A DNA stretch of 64,000 nt from CABYIR01 sp038103905. Its GTDB lineage: Bacteria > Pseudomonadota > Alphaproteobacteria > Pelagibacterales > AG-422-B15. Each line of letters begins with the position of its first letter. Position 1 is the first letter of the stretch. The stretch lies in the NCBI GenBank assembly GCA_038103905.1, contig JAYNZW010000003.1, positions 1 to 64,000 on the forward strand, written 5' to 3'. A program made the position numbers and the translations under genes. Below, piece after piece: positions 27,601-35,776 of the stretch. The notes beneath the pieces were generated by a model. It worked only from the letters and a program-made list of their open reading frames with translations, was not told the DNA's origin and did not search any database.

Positions 27601-30558
27601 ATTAATTTCTGTATCTTCAGGGTCAAAAATAAATGTTGGCGGTAAATTATCAGCGGCTGTAAATGATTCTGATGTAGCATTAATGGAATTGTCAAAAAAG
27701 TCTTCAACAGTTGCTCCAATTGCAACATAAATATTTTGTCCACTATTAAAGCTACTGATTGGATTTATAGTTATTTTTGTTTTGGCTGAATTAACTGTTG
27801 CAATAAAACTAATATCAGCACCATTAGCATCAGTATCTTTTAGAGTAATTAAACTTCCAACATTTGTATTTGATAATTCTCCATTTCCTAGCAGTCTTAC
27901 AGATTTATCAAATTCAATAGTGATATTTGTATCAACAGGAACTCCAGCCTCTGCACTAATAGTAACTGCTGGTGGACTAGTAGGCGTTGCTGTTGTGAAT
28001 GTTGACTCAGTTAAACTTATTGCATTATCTGAAGCATCTTCGACCTCAGCTTTGATAGCTAAATAAATTGTTTGTCCACTGGAAAAATCACTTGATGGAT
28101 TAATCGTTATAACAGTTTTATTGTTATTTATTGTTGCATCGTAAGCAATATCTGCTCCACTTGAGTTTGTTTCTTTGAGAATAATGTGATTTTTCACACT
28201 TGAATCAGTTATTTCAGTATCATCACTAGCTTTTCTAATTGCCTCATCAAACTCAATTGTTAAATTTGTGCTCATTCCAATTCCTGTTTGACCATTTGAT
28301 GGAGTGATAGTTACAACAGGAGCTGTTGTATCAACAGTCGTAAAGTTTAAGTCAGTATCGTTTATTATTCCGGTATAAAGATTGCCCGAACTATCTTCAA
28401 ATGACCCTGACTCAATTTTAATATAATAATCAGTTTTTTCATCTAAAGTAGTATCAGGATTAATTGTGATTTCTGTTGATCCAGAGCCTGTTACTTTTGG
28501 ATCTGTTGCATCAATAGTTTCAATTATAGTGTTACCTGAGTGAATTGTTATATTTTTACTTACAGCAGTTACTTCTTCATTAAATGTGAGTACTATATTT
28601 GAATTGACTCCCATAGTGGTAGCTCCATCAGTTGGGTTTGAAGAGCTTAACGTTGGACCCTCAGTATCAGCAACAGTAAAAGTTGCTGAATGGGCTGGCA
28701 AAGCTGTATTGCAGGCATTTTCAAGAGTATTATTTGCAACAGCAACATGAACAACTTGTGAGCTGTTAAAATCAGCATTAGGGTTAATAGTAATGACTTG
28801 ATCCGCTGTATCAATTGTTGCATCAAAATCAATATTAGATCCACTTGAGTTTGTATCTTTTAGAGTAATATGGGCATCGATAGTAGAATTAGTTAAATCA
28901 CTATTGTCACTAGCTTTTCTTAATCCTGTATTAAATTTAATTATAATATTATCACCCGCAGCATGAGCAGAGCTGCCATGAGTGGGAATAAATTCACTTA
29001 CATCAGGGGTAAGCGAATTAGCAATTGTTCCATTGCCAGCATTCTGAGTTCCAGCCGTTAGTGTGTTACAATTTGTTGACCAGGTACCAGTTGAAGATAT
29101 CGAAAAAGTTCCATTAACTTTCATGTCATCTGATTGGCTACCTGTTGTACCGCTTAAAACAACATCGTTAAAATCATTGTTTGCACCAGTGCCTCCAGAA
29201 AATACATTTGAGTCATTATCAAAAGTAACTGTTCCTGACTGGGATACAAAGCTAGCATTGTTTGTCCAATCACCTCCCACATTAATATTATGATTGCTAG
29301 AGCTCGCATCTAATGTTCCACTTGTTATGGTAAGGTCACCATTAACATCTAAATTAGCATTAAGTGTCGATGTCCCTGACTGATTAAAAGTTAGATTAAA
29401 GTAGTTATCGCCAACTGCTAAACCAGTAGCGCCGGATCCATCATAAGTCACAGTACCCGTATCAGTATCCATTGTAGTAATATTAACTGTTTCATTTCCA
29501 AGCAGCTGTAAGTTACCATTATTAACTAATGTGTTTGCTGTTAAGTTTTTTCCATTAATATCAAAAGTTGCTCCATTATTAATTGTGAGAGTGCTAGCAA
29601 TACGAGCATTTGCGCTACTTCCTACTAACGACACGGCACCAGCTGTATTTGCAATCGTTAAATTGTTAAATTGAGCAGGACTATCAATCGTTTGGGCTGA
29701 AGAGCCATTGAAAGTTACAGTTCCAGCACCTCTAATAAAATTTGAAGCTTGCAGCAAATCCCAATCTCCACCTATTGTAATATTTTTACCATTAGCTTTT
29801 AGACTTCCTATCCCATAAATTGTTAAATCATTTTCAATTTCAATATTTGAAGTGAGTGTTAAATGTTTAGATACATTCTTAGTTAAATTGTATAGATTTT
29901 TACCAGGTCCAGGACCTCCAACAATATTAATTGCTGCACCAAAGGAACCTGACCATCTAGGAGACATGAATAACGTGCCATTATTATGATTGAATGTTCC
30001 TCCAAAAACATTGAATCCACCTTTTAATACAAAGCGAGAGCTTCCAGCGCTTGGAGCAGTAAATGTTGATCCATCATACATTTTAAAATTATGGTCTACT
30101 TTAAACTTACTATTGCTTCCTTCAAAAGTAAGTGTAGCACCTGATTGAAGTGTATATTCTTTTCCAGCGACTTTGAAAAAACCTGTTCCTGAAACTAATA
30201 TTGTGCCATCTTGATGGTTAACACCTTTGGAAGAGGTAAAAGTTCCACTCTCAATTCTAACTGTTCCCGTATATCCATTCCTTAATATTATTTTTCTAAC
30301 TTTTACATTAGTAGTTATCTTTGCATCTAGTACGCTACTGCTCGTAAAAAAAGCATTGTCTCCATTAGATGGAGGATCATATCCAGGAGAGCCACCATCA
30401 TGATTGGACCAGTTATTATTGTCCCACCAAATTTTATCGCCACTACCACTTGCTACCCAAAATCTATCTGCAGCCTGTGCAGAAGCAGAGAAAAAAAATA
30501 AATAAATGAATGAAAGAGCAATGAATGAAAAAGATAATGTTTTATTTTTAGCCCACAT
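24652..30558 (-). CDS. Giant autotransporter adhesin with nine Ig-like repeats
   Basis: A 1968-residue surface protein. Residues 1-30 are a signal peptide ending in SAQA. Residues about 31-507 are Gly/Thr/Asn-rich, with short repeats such as GTVTFNGSSAQTID and NNLTIANTAGA, as in beta-helical adhesins. Residues about 508-1534 are nine tandem copies of a roughly 114-residue bacterial Ig-like (Big_5/SbsA) domain, each with an ITFSEAVRxxD-type strand, a VGSLITLKDTD-type strand and a VYVAIGATVED-type strand. After a linker, residues about 1620-1968 form an autotransporter-like barrel, beginning near DDWAVWTSGS and ending in Phe. It should be displayed on the outer membrane, probably for attachment. 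The ATG at 30558 precedes the clear signal peptide. Confidence 0.9.
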   Translation of the reverse strand: MWAKNKTLSFSFIALSFIYLFFFSASAQAADRFWVASGSGDKIWWDNNNWSNHDGGSPGYDPPSNGDNAFFTSSSVLDAKITTNVKVRKIILRNGYTGTVRIESGTFTSSKGVNHQDGTILVSGTGFFKVAGKEYTLQSGATLTFEGSNSKFKVDHNFKMYDGSTFTAPSAGSSRFVLKGGFNVFGGTFNHNNGTLFMSPRWSGSFGAAINIVGGPGPGKNLYNLTKNVSKHLTLTSNIEIENDLTIYGIGSLKANGKNITIGGDWDLLQASNFIRGAGTVTFNGSSAQTIDSPAQFNNLTIANTAGAVSLVGSSANARIASTLTINNGATFDINGKNLTANTLVNNGNLQLLGNETVNITTMDTDTGTVTYDGSGATGLAVGDNYFNLTFNQSGTSTLNANLDVNGDLTITSGTLDASSSNHNINVGGDWTNNASFVSQSGTVTFDNDSNVFSGGTGANNDFNDVVLSGTTGSQSDDMKVNGTFSISSTGTWSTNCNTLTAGTQNAGNGTIANSLTPDVSEFIPTHGSSAHAAGDNIIIKFNTGLRKASDNSDLTNSTIDAHITLKDTNSSGSNIDFDATIDTADQVITINPNADFNSSQVVHVAVANNTLENACNTALPAHSATFTVADTEGPTLSSSNPTDGATTMGVNSNIVLTFNEEVTAVSKNITIHSGNTIIETIDATDPKVTGSGSTEITINPDTTLDEKTDYYIKIESGSFEDSSGNLYTGIINDTDLNFTTVDTTAPVVTITPSNGQTGIGMSTNLTIEFDEAIRKASDDTEITDSSVKNHIILKETNSSGADIAYDATINNNKTVITINPSSDFSSGQTIYLAIKAEVEDASDNAISLTESTFTTATPTSPPAVTISAEAGVPVDTNITIEFDKSVRLLGNGELSNTNVGSLITLKDTDANGADISFIATVNSAKTKITINPISSFNSGQNIYVAIGATVEDFFDNSINATSESFTAADNLPPTFIFDPEDTEINVSVGADLKITFNEAVRKIDNTILTDTNVDSLITLKDTDENGSNIAFNATIDSDKKIITINPTSNFSSQQEVYFAIGATVEDYSGNAITASSSSFTAVDSNPPDVDFFPANSSTGIAVNSDVTISFSEPIRKIDDTPITDSNVGDLITLRQNNSSGSDISFSAVVDNAKQMITITPTNEFSSSQTIYVAISATVEDEWDNAISASSSAFTTADATAPSVNFDPEDTATGIPIESNVTLTFSEAVRNIDDTAITNSNVGNLISLEYAYDSSPIAFTATINTAKTIITINPNSNFISGEVVFVSIESVEDNSGNAMSTTSGTFSVTDSTAPVVTFSPANLSTNVSVDTNIVINFDEEIRLIDNSDINNINVDNLITVKNTNSNGTDISFDATIDADNKVITIDLSSDLSSEQIVYVAIGSTVEDSYDNAITNSFAIFTVGDSLPPTVSIDAVITASIATNSDITFTFSEAVRNLDDSEITDSNVGSLITLKDTDANGTDLSFTATINTEKTIITIDPTNNFTSGQIVYAAIGATVEDFNNNVLPATSKTFTAEYLVENLTNPLNDKDFVGLIEAQTEIAKRSIHESTTPVLKRMEWLRRNREDKNLSHQGINIDFKSSELNDLSNALQLSNLFNQSGKLFSDDWAVWTSGSVTVGEVDSTSISSLKDIETIGITLGLDNKIDSNQMIGFAVRIGKDEIDVGSSGSGLDTDTYSLSLYGTIPYNDYTYIDATLGIGLLDIEHRRKHTSGKLIGNRNGEQLFGSIVFGGEMKKNNVTVSPYGRIDGGYTVLSSYTDSGTIAAIKYEEQKIKTGVFSVGMIVDDKIDVKKFKINEKLEFNNLKINRYGRIEFGKDVTSSSNAVVSYIALPNTKYSLNIDNNKTDIVRTGIGADIETGSKWSYQIDYEMSSRLNSSLMNTLSASAFYELDINSIMSLSLTGNKETNSTVKFEFDSRITNGWFLNSGYEIIDHKNLNYETDFNINAVKYF
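25950..29035 (-). repeat. Nine tandem Ig-like repeat units in the autotransporter gene
   Basis: Units average about 340 bp and are diverged in DNA, but one stretch of 34 bases is identical at 26132-26165 and 27833-27866, in two non-adjacent units. Unit borders are marked in protein by D(S/T/N)xxP(V/T/D). Unit 2 is the most different, lacking the ITLKDT strand. The pattern points to old duplication with some recent exchange. Confidence 0.85.
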
Positions 30559-30660
30559 TTTGGTTTCGTATTTTTATAAATTAAGCGCATGAGAACAATA
30601 ATTTATATATACAAATTATCAAGGTAGAGAAAATTAATAAAATCAGATAGTTATAAGTCT

Positions 30661-31419
30661 TTATTCACCCATATAAGCTTTTTTGACTTCAGAGTTTGAT
30701 TGTATTTCTTCAGGAAGCCCCTCTGCCAGTACTTGGCCATAATTCAAAGCAAGAATTCGATCAGAAACCTTATTTACAAAGCTCATATCATGCTCAATCA
30801 TGACGACGGTAATGTTTAGAAGATTTTTAATATCCTTGATCCAAAAACCCAAATCAATCGTTTCCTCATTTGTTAAGCCTGAAGACGGTTCGTCTAGTAG
30901 TAATAATTTTGGATTAGTAGATAGAGCCCTAGCTAATTCAACATTTTTTCTCACGCCATAAGGGAGACCATGAATAGGAGTGTCTCTGTAATGTTGCAAA
31001 TCTAAAAAATCAATTATTTCTTCTACTTTTAATCGTTGTTCTCTTTCAGATTTCTTAACATGATTAAGAAAGAACATGTCAGACAGGAAATTTGATTTCT
31101 TATAAATATGTCTACCAAGTAGTAAATTTTGTAGCACTGTAGCATTTTCAAATAACTCTAAGTTCTGAAATGTTCGAGCAATACCAATCTGTGATATTTG
31201 ATGGGCTTTTAAATTAAGTATGTCCTTACCATCAAATACAACATTGCCATTATTTGGTTGGTAAATACGACTGATGACATTGAATAGAGTTGACTTGCCG
31301 GCTCCATTTGGACCGATTATTGTGAATATTTCGTTTTGATCTACAGAAAACGAAACATCATTCAAGGCCTTAACACCTCCAAATGCCACAGTTATATTAT
31401 TGACATCAAAATAACTCAT
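30661..31419 (-). CDS. Liv-type ABC transporter ATPase (LivG-like)
   Basis: A 252-residue ATPase with Walker A GPNGAGKSTLFN (near 36), the LivG-typical IARTFQNLELF, and Walker B LLLLDEPSSGLTNEE. The signature region reads HGLPYGVRKNVELARAL, without the canonical LSGGQ, as in other LivG proteins. It is the last gene of a LivH-LivM-LivG operon and starts in the stop of LivM (TAATG). No LivF is adjacent; the LivF-like gene at 6442 is the natural partner. Confidence 0.93.
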   Translation of the reverse strand: MSYFDVNNITVAFGGVKALNDVSFSVDQNEIFTIIGPNGAGKSTLFNVISRIYQPNNGNVVFDGKDILNLKAHQISQIGIARTFQNLELFENATVLQNLLLGRHIYKKSNFLSDMFFLNHVKKSEREQRLKVEEIIDFLDLQHYRDTPIHGLPYGVRKNVELARALSTNPKLLLLDEPSSGLTNEETIDLGFWIKDIKNLLNITVVMIEHDMSFVNKVSDRILALNYGQVLAEGLPEEIQSNSEVKKAYMGE

Positions 31420-32492
31420 TATACTCGATCACTTTTTGTAAATGTTTTTTGTTTTTTGAATGTTTGTTTTTTATAAGTTGGAAACATTTCAAAAAATAAT
31501 TTTATTTTTAGCCATCTTCCATAAATACCAAGTGGTTCATAGAGAATGAAAAGAACTAGTATTAAACCAAACAATAATGGCTCAAGCCCTGGTTGAGATG
31601 CAATTGAAGAAGGTAAGTAATCACGGCCAATAGCAATCATTTGTGGTAATGAGCCTACAAATATAGCCCCATATATCGTGCCATGAAGACTGCCCATGCC
31701 TCCAACGACAATTAAAAGTAACAGTGTTAAAGATAAGAAAATATTAAAAATATCAGGTGCCAAGTAGCCAATATAATGAGCCAAAAGAGCTCCAGCTAGA
31801 CCAGTAAAGCCTGCAGATATTGCAAATGAAAGAGCCTTGTATCTCCCTATATTTACCCCAAGAGATTGTGCAGCTATTTCACTATCCCTGATTGCAACAA
31901 AAGCCCTTCCAGTTGGTGAACGCAATATATTAATAGCGGCAAACATAGATAAGATGAGTGAAATTAAACAAACATAATAAAAAGTTGCACTATCATAGAA
32001 ACTAATACCTGCAAATTCTGGAGTAGGAACAACCATTCCTCTGTTGCCTCCCGTAAAATGTTCCCATCTAATAAAAACGTGTTCAGCTATAAATCCAAAA
32101 GCAAGTGTTGCAATAGCTAAATACATTCCAGTTAATCGTAAAATGGGGAATCCAATTGCAGCCCCAACGAAAAAAGAAACTGCTACAGCAATAATGATTG
32201 AATAATAAAAAGGAATGCCATTTGTTAATAAAAAAGCGTGCGTATAAGCACCCACACCAAGAAAAGCTGCATGACCTAATGAAGCTAATCCTGTGTAACC
32301 CGATAAGATCATTAATCCTATACCGGCAATAGCTAGGATAAATACATATGAAAGCTCACCCAAGTAAAAGTCATCGATAAAAAATGGCATGATGATCATT
32401 GCAGCAACCAATAATCCATAAGAGATACGATCACCGTTGTGACGAACTATATTGATATCTTGATCGTAATTCGTTTTAAAAATAAATCGCAT
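31419..32492 (-). CDS. Liv-type ABC transporter permease (LivM-like)
   Basis: A 357-residue permease with about ten membrane helices. GYTGLASLGHAAFLGVGAY and the coupling-helix region GRAFVAIRDSEIAAQSLGVN are classic for LivM. The C-terminal tail is basic and rich in Lys, Thr and Phe. It follows LivH by two bases and shares one base with LivG. The hydrophobic channel with LivH should take ligand from the two binding proteins at 9045 and 10209. Confidence 0.93.
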   Translation of the reverse strand: MRFIFKTNYDQDINIVRHNGDRISYGLLVAAMIIMPFFIDDFYLGELSYVFILAIAGIGLMILSGYTGLASLGHAAFLGVGAYTHAFLLTNGIPFYYSIIIAVAVSFFVGAAIGFPILRLTGMYLAIATLAFGFIAEHVFIRWEHFTGGNRGMVVPTPEFAGISFYDSATFYYVCLISLILSMFAAINILRSPTGRAFVAIRDSEIAAQSLGVNIGRYKALSFAISAGFTGLAGALLAHYIGYLAPDIFNIFLSLTLLLLIVVGGMGSLHGTIYGAIFVGSLPQMIAIGRDYLPSSIASQPGLEPLLFGLILVLFILYEPLGIYGRWLKIKLFFEMFPTYKKQTFKKQKTFTKSDRV

Positions 32493-32494
32493 GA

Positions 32495-33376
32495 TTATAC
32501 TTTTTTAACCTCTGCCTTATCTGAAAATAATCCTCGAGGATAAATGATTAAAACAAGTAGAAGCACAAGATAAGCAGAAATTTCTCGTATACCTTCGAAT
32601 AAATAATTCTCATATGTTCCACATAATTGTTCAACAACACCAATAATTATTCCACCTACAATTGCCCCTGGAATTGATCCAAAGCCACCAAGTACAGCTG
32701 CCGCAAATGCTTTTAATCCAATAAGCGAAATTGATGTATCAACAAGTGTAATAGGGGCAAGCAGTACTCCCGCTACGGCTGCAACTCCAGCAGATATAGC
32801 CCAGATAAGAGAAAATATTAATTTTACAGGAATACCCATATAATATGCAGCTAGTTGGTTTTCTGATGATGCCCTCATTGCAACTCCAATTTTTGATAGA
32901 GTGAAAAATAAATACAAAGCTGTCATGAGAACTATTGTTCCGATAATGATTGATAAATTTACATACGATATAATTAATCCATTGAACTCTGTTATTTTTC
33001 CTGAGAATGGAGTTGCAAAAGAATAAATATCAGTTCCCCAAAAAATAGAAGCAAATCCTCTAAATACAAATCCTAGACCAATAGTCAGCATTACTGTTGC
33101 AAAAGGAGGTTGGCCAATGACTTGTCTTATGACAACGGTGTCGAGTGCAAACCCAAAGGAACCTATAATTAACACTGTTAAAAGAAATCCAAGAATGTAT
33201 GGCAGTTCAAAAACGCCAATGAGTGAAAAGGCTACAAAAGCACCCAACATTAAGATATCACCTTGAGCAAAATTAATGGTTTCAGTTGCTTTGTAAATTA
33301 AGACAAATCCAAGAGCTACTAGCCCATAAATGCATCCTGATGCAATTCCATCAATTAGTAGTTGAATCAATGACAT
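32495..33376 (-). CDS. Liv-type ABC transporter permease (LivH-like)
   Basis: From the ATG at 33376 the protein has 293 residues and begins MSLIQLLIDGIASGCIYGL, as in LivH. NFAQGDILMLGAF and the coupling region GVAMRASSENQLAAYYMGI are present. A longer frame from a TTG at 33415 exists but adds residues not typical of the family. It is the first gene of the livHMG operon. The 149 bp before the divergent four-helix membrane gene must hold its promoter. Confidence 0.92.
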   Translation of the reverse strand: MSLIQLLIDGIASGCIYGLVALGFVLIYKATETINFAQGDILMLGAFVAFSLIGVFELPYILGFLLTVLIIGSFGFALDTVVIRQVIGQPPFATVMLTIGLGFVFRGFASIFWGTDIYSFATPFSGKITEFNGLIISYVNLSIIIGTIVLMTALYLFFTLSKIGVAMRASSENQLAAYYMGIPVKLIFSLIWAISAGVAAVAGVLLAPITLVDTSISLIGLKAFAAAVLGGFGSIPGAIVGGIIIGVVEQLCGTYENYLFEGIREISAYLVLLLVLIIYPRGLFSDKAEVKKV

Positions 33377-33525
33377 ATGATTTTTAGCTAACCCTTTGTA
33401 TGAATTGTGAAACAATTATTCAAAAGCGACTTTATAGTGAAATCTAGTTTTCTGGTATAAAAATTTAGCTTTTATTCAAACATGAATCACGGATAAGATA
33501 CCGCTTAAATTAAGGGGAGAACTAT

Positions 33526-34332
33526 ATGTTTAAAACAGACGATAAAGTCGTACAGATTTGTTTAGCTATTTCTTATGCAATTCTAGCAATGTACGCATTT
33601 ATAAACTTTTTCAACCCAGCTTACATCATTGATCAATATCCATCACTGGAGTCGAATGATACGACTATATTTTTCTTAATCTGGTATGGAATGATGAATT
33701 TTGGTGCTGTAGCTGGCCTTGTCTATATGGGCTATAAAGGTTTAGATAGAGCATATTTCGCTTATGCAATTCCATTATCACTCTTATTTGTGTGGTGGGG
33801 TTATTCTGGCCAAGCATCATTAGAGGCAGATGAGCAAAGATGGGCTGCAACAATACTATTTGCTGTTAACTTTCTTGCATTAGTTATTGCACGCATAAGA
33901 GGACTTGGAGCTTTTAACTTTGATAAAGCTGATACTTCATGGGGAACTGATGACAAAATTGTTAAAGTTGTCTTATACCTGGCTATCATTGGTCAAGTAG
34001 TGTTCATCATACAGTATTTTGTCAATCCAGCTGGATTCATAGAGCAAACACCTGGTCTTGAAATGTCAGATACTGCTCAAAGATTTGCAGATGGTTTAAT
34101 GTACTTTGCTGTCGCATGGACTATCACACTGCTTTATCAATTCAGATGTGGTTATAGCATGACTATGATTGTAACTGGCCTTGTTATATCAGTGATGTTC
34201 TTTGCAATGATGCTTAATTTCCAAGCCAGCGGTGTTGTAGAAGATGGCGGTAACGCTCAACTAACAGCTGTTGTAATTGGTAACTTTGTTGGAAGTCTAA
34301 TCTTATTCTTTAGACTTCAAAGTCAACATTAA
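33526..34332 (+). CDS. Eight-helix membrane protein made of two tandem four-helix units
   Basis: A 268-residue protein with about eight hydrophobic segments. Residues 4-7 TDDK and 30-45 (NPAYIIDQYPSLESND) recur at 141-144 TDDK and 167-182 (NPAGFIEQTPGLEMSD), an offset of exactly 137 in both, so the gene is an internal duplication. AAGGGGAGAA seven bases before the ATG is one of the strongest ribosome sites in the window. The next gene encodes one further unit of the same kind. I do not recognise the family. High translation and inner-membrane location are inferred from sequence. Confidence 0.8.
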   Translation: MFKTDDKVVQICLAISYAILAMYAFINFFNPAYIIDQYPSLESNDTTIFFLIWYGMMNFGAVAGLVYMGYKGLDRAYFAYAIPLSLLFVWWGYSGQASLEADEQRWAATILFAVNFLALVIARIRGLGAFNFDKADTSWGTDDKIVKVVLYLAIIGQVVFIIQYFVNPAGFIEQTPGLEMSDTAQRFADGLMYFAVAWTITLLYQFRCGYSMTMIVTGLVISVMFFAMMLNFQASGVVEDGGNAQLTAVVIGNFVGSLILFFRLQSQH

Positions 34333-34347
34333 TTAGGGGAGATATAT

Positions 34348-34770
34348 ATGATAAAATTAGAAGATAAAGTATCAGTCGTCATAATTTGTGTTATTACATT
34401 TATGGCTATCTTTTATTCATTTATGTTTTTAAGTGATAACTTCGCTGCAGCATTTATGGAAAGATCAGGAAGCCCAGCTCCAAATGAAACTACTTTATTT
34501 TGGATGGGTTCATGGGGATTTATTTATTTATCTCTAGCAGTAGGGAATATAATATCCTTATTGGTTCCAGCAAGTGAAAGTAGAACCTACTTTAGAGCTA
34601 TGACATTTTTAGCCTTTGTTTCTTTTTTAAGAGCGTTAGGCAATGCTATTATTGCTGAGGGAGATGTATTTCTTCCACCATTAATCGCATCTTTCATAGT
34701 TGCAGTTGCTTTCTCAGTTGTTCTTTCTAGAACAAAATCTAGGGCAGGCGCACACTTCGGCTGGCTCTAA
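34348..34770 (+). CDS. Four-helix membrane protein, single unit related to the preceding gene
   Basis: A 140-residue protein with four membrane segments. It starts MIKLEDKV, parallel to the FKTDDKV and TDDKIV starts of the two preceding units. MERSGSPAPNETTLFWMG aligns with the IDQYPSLESNDTTIFF region. The same leader type, TAGGGGAGATATAT before ATG, precedes both genes. It is 15 bp downstream of the double unit and is followed by a strong terminator, so the two form a bicistronic unit. Function unknown. Confidence 0.8.
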   Translation: MIKLEDKVSVVIICVITFMAIFYSFMFLSDNFAAAFMERSGSPAPNETTLFWMGSWGFIYLSLAVGNIISLLVPASESRTYFRAMTFLAFVSFLRALGNAIIAEGDVFLPPLIASFIVAVAFSVVLSRTKSRAGAHFGWL

Positions 34771-34783
34771 GCCTTTAATTTAA

Positions 34784-34818
34784 AACCCTCTGCTTAATTC
34801 ATAGCAGGGGGTTTTTTA
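34784..34818 (+). terminator. Rho-independent terminator
   Basis: An 11-bp stem (AACCCTCTGCT with AGCAGGGGGTT, one G-T wobble) around an eight-base loop, followed by TTTT. It begins 14 bp after the stop of the single-unit membrane gene and ends that transcript. Confidence 0.85.
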
Positions 34819-34867
34819 TATAATTTTTTACCTTTTTTTATTGATCTTAGTCAGCTATCATTTTCTT

Positions 34868-35761
34868 ATGAAAGTACTTAGAACGCCCAGTGAATGTTTC
34901 GACAACTTAAAAGATTATTCTTTTCAAGAAAACTTTATCAACATTGAAGTTGGTGAAGGCGTAACTGCACGAATGCATTATGTTGATGAAAACTCTGAGA
35001 GCTCAGATGTTGTCTTGCTTCTTCATGGTGAGCCAACTTGGTCTTATTTATATCGTCACATGATACCAATTCTTGCTAAAGCAGGTAAACGAGTGGTTGC
35101 ACCAGATCTTATTGGGTTTGGAAAGTCAGATAAATTATCTGAGCGTACTGATTATACATATAAACGTCATGTGACTTGGACCAAAAACATTATTGATCAA
35201 TTAAACTTGTCAAACATAACGTTATTTGCACAAGATTGGGGAGGCCTAATTGGCATGAGACTTGTCGCTGATATGCCTGATGCATTCAATGGAATGGTGT
35301 TATCCAATACAGGACTATTTATTGGAAAAGGTTCATCTGAAGGATTTGAGTCATGGAAAAATTTTTGTCAAACTGTAGAAAAATTTAATAGTGGTAGAGT
35401 TGTATATGGTGGCTGTGTCAGTAAGATTGATGAGGATGAAGTAGCTGCTTACAATGCTCCTTTTCCAGATGAGAGCTATACAGCGTGTGCGAGACATTTT
35501 CCAACATTAGTACCTGTCAATCCTGACAATGTTGCTGTTCAAGATAATATTGATGCATGGGAGAAGCTTAAGAAATTTGACAAACCAACTCTGACATTAT
35601 TCGGCTCTGAGGATAAGATCTTTCTTGGTGGTGAGAAAATTATTCAAAAACTTATTCCTGGCGCTCAGAACATGGATCACAAACTAATTAATGCAGGTCA
35701 CTTTTCGCAAGAAGATCAACCTGAAGAATTAGCAAAAGGTATTATTAATTTATTTAATTGA
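34868..35761 (+). CDS. Haloalkane dehalogenase (DhlA-like)
   Basis: A 297-residue alpha/beta hydrolase with a complete dehalogenase active site by comparison with Xanthobacter DhlA. The nucleophile is D123 in AQDWGG, with the halide-binding W124 beside it. The cap carries GFESWK with F160 and W163, matching DhlA F172 and W175. D249 (SEDK) and H278 (NAGHFSQE) complete the triad. HGEPTWSYLYRHM is near-identical to DhlA. The enzyme should hydrolyse carbon-halogen bonds to an alcohol and halide. The ATG at 34868 is chosen over an upstream non-ATG start. It is followed by phoR 15 bp later. Confidence 0.9.
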   Translation: MKVLRTPSECFDNLKDYSFQENFINIEVGEGVTARMHYVDENSESSDVVLLLHGEPTWSYLYRHMIPILAKAGKRVVAPDLIGFGKSDKLSERTDYTYKRHVTWTKNIIDQLNLSNITLFAQDWGGLIGMRLVADMPDAFNGMVLSNTGLFIGKGSSEGFESWKNFCQTVEKFNSGRVVYGGCVSKIDEDEVAAYNAPFPDESYTACARHFPTLVPVNPDNVAVQDNIDAWEKLKKFDKPTLTLFGSEDKIFLGGEKIIQKLIPGAQNMDHKLINAGHFSQEDQPEELAKGIINLFN

Positions 35762-35776
35762 TATAATTAAATAATA

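Noticed and set aside
26051..28066. Several plus-strand open frames of 76-208 codons
   Set aside because: They are antisense to the repeat region of the autotransporter and arise from its Thr/Ser/Asn-rich codons. They lack ribosome sites and repeat with the repeat period.
25950..29035. CRISPR-like repetition
   Set aside because: The period is about 340 bp, the repeats are diverged and coding, and there are no short identical repeats with spacers.
33377..33415. Longer LivH start at a TTG
   Set aside because: The extra 13 residues are not found in LivH proteins, whereas the ATG at 33376 gives the standard N-terminus.
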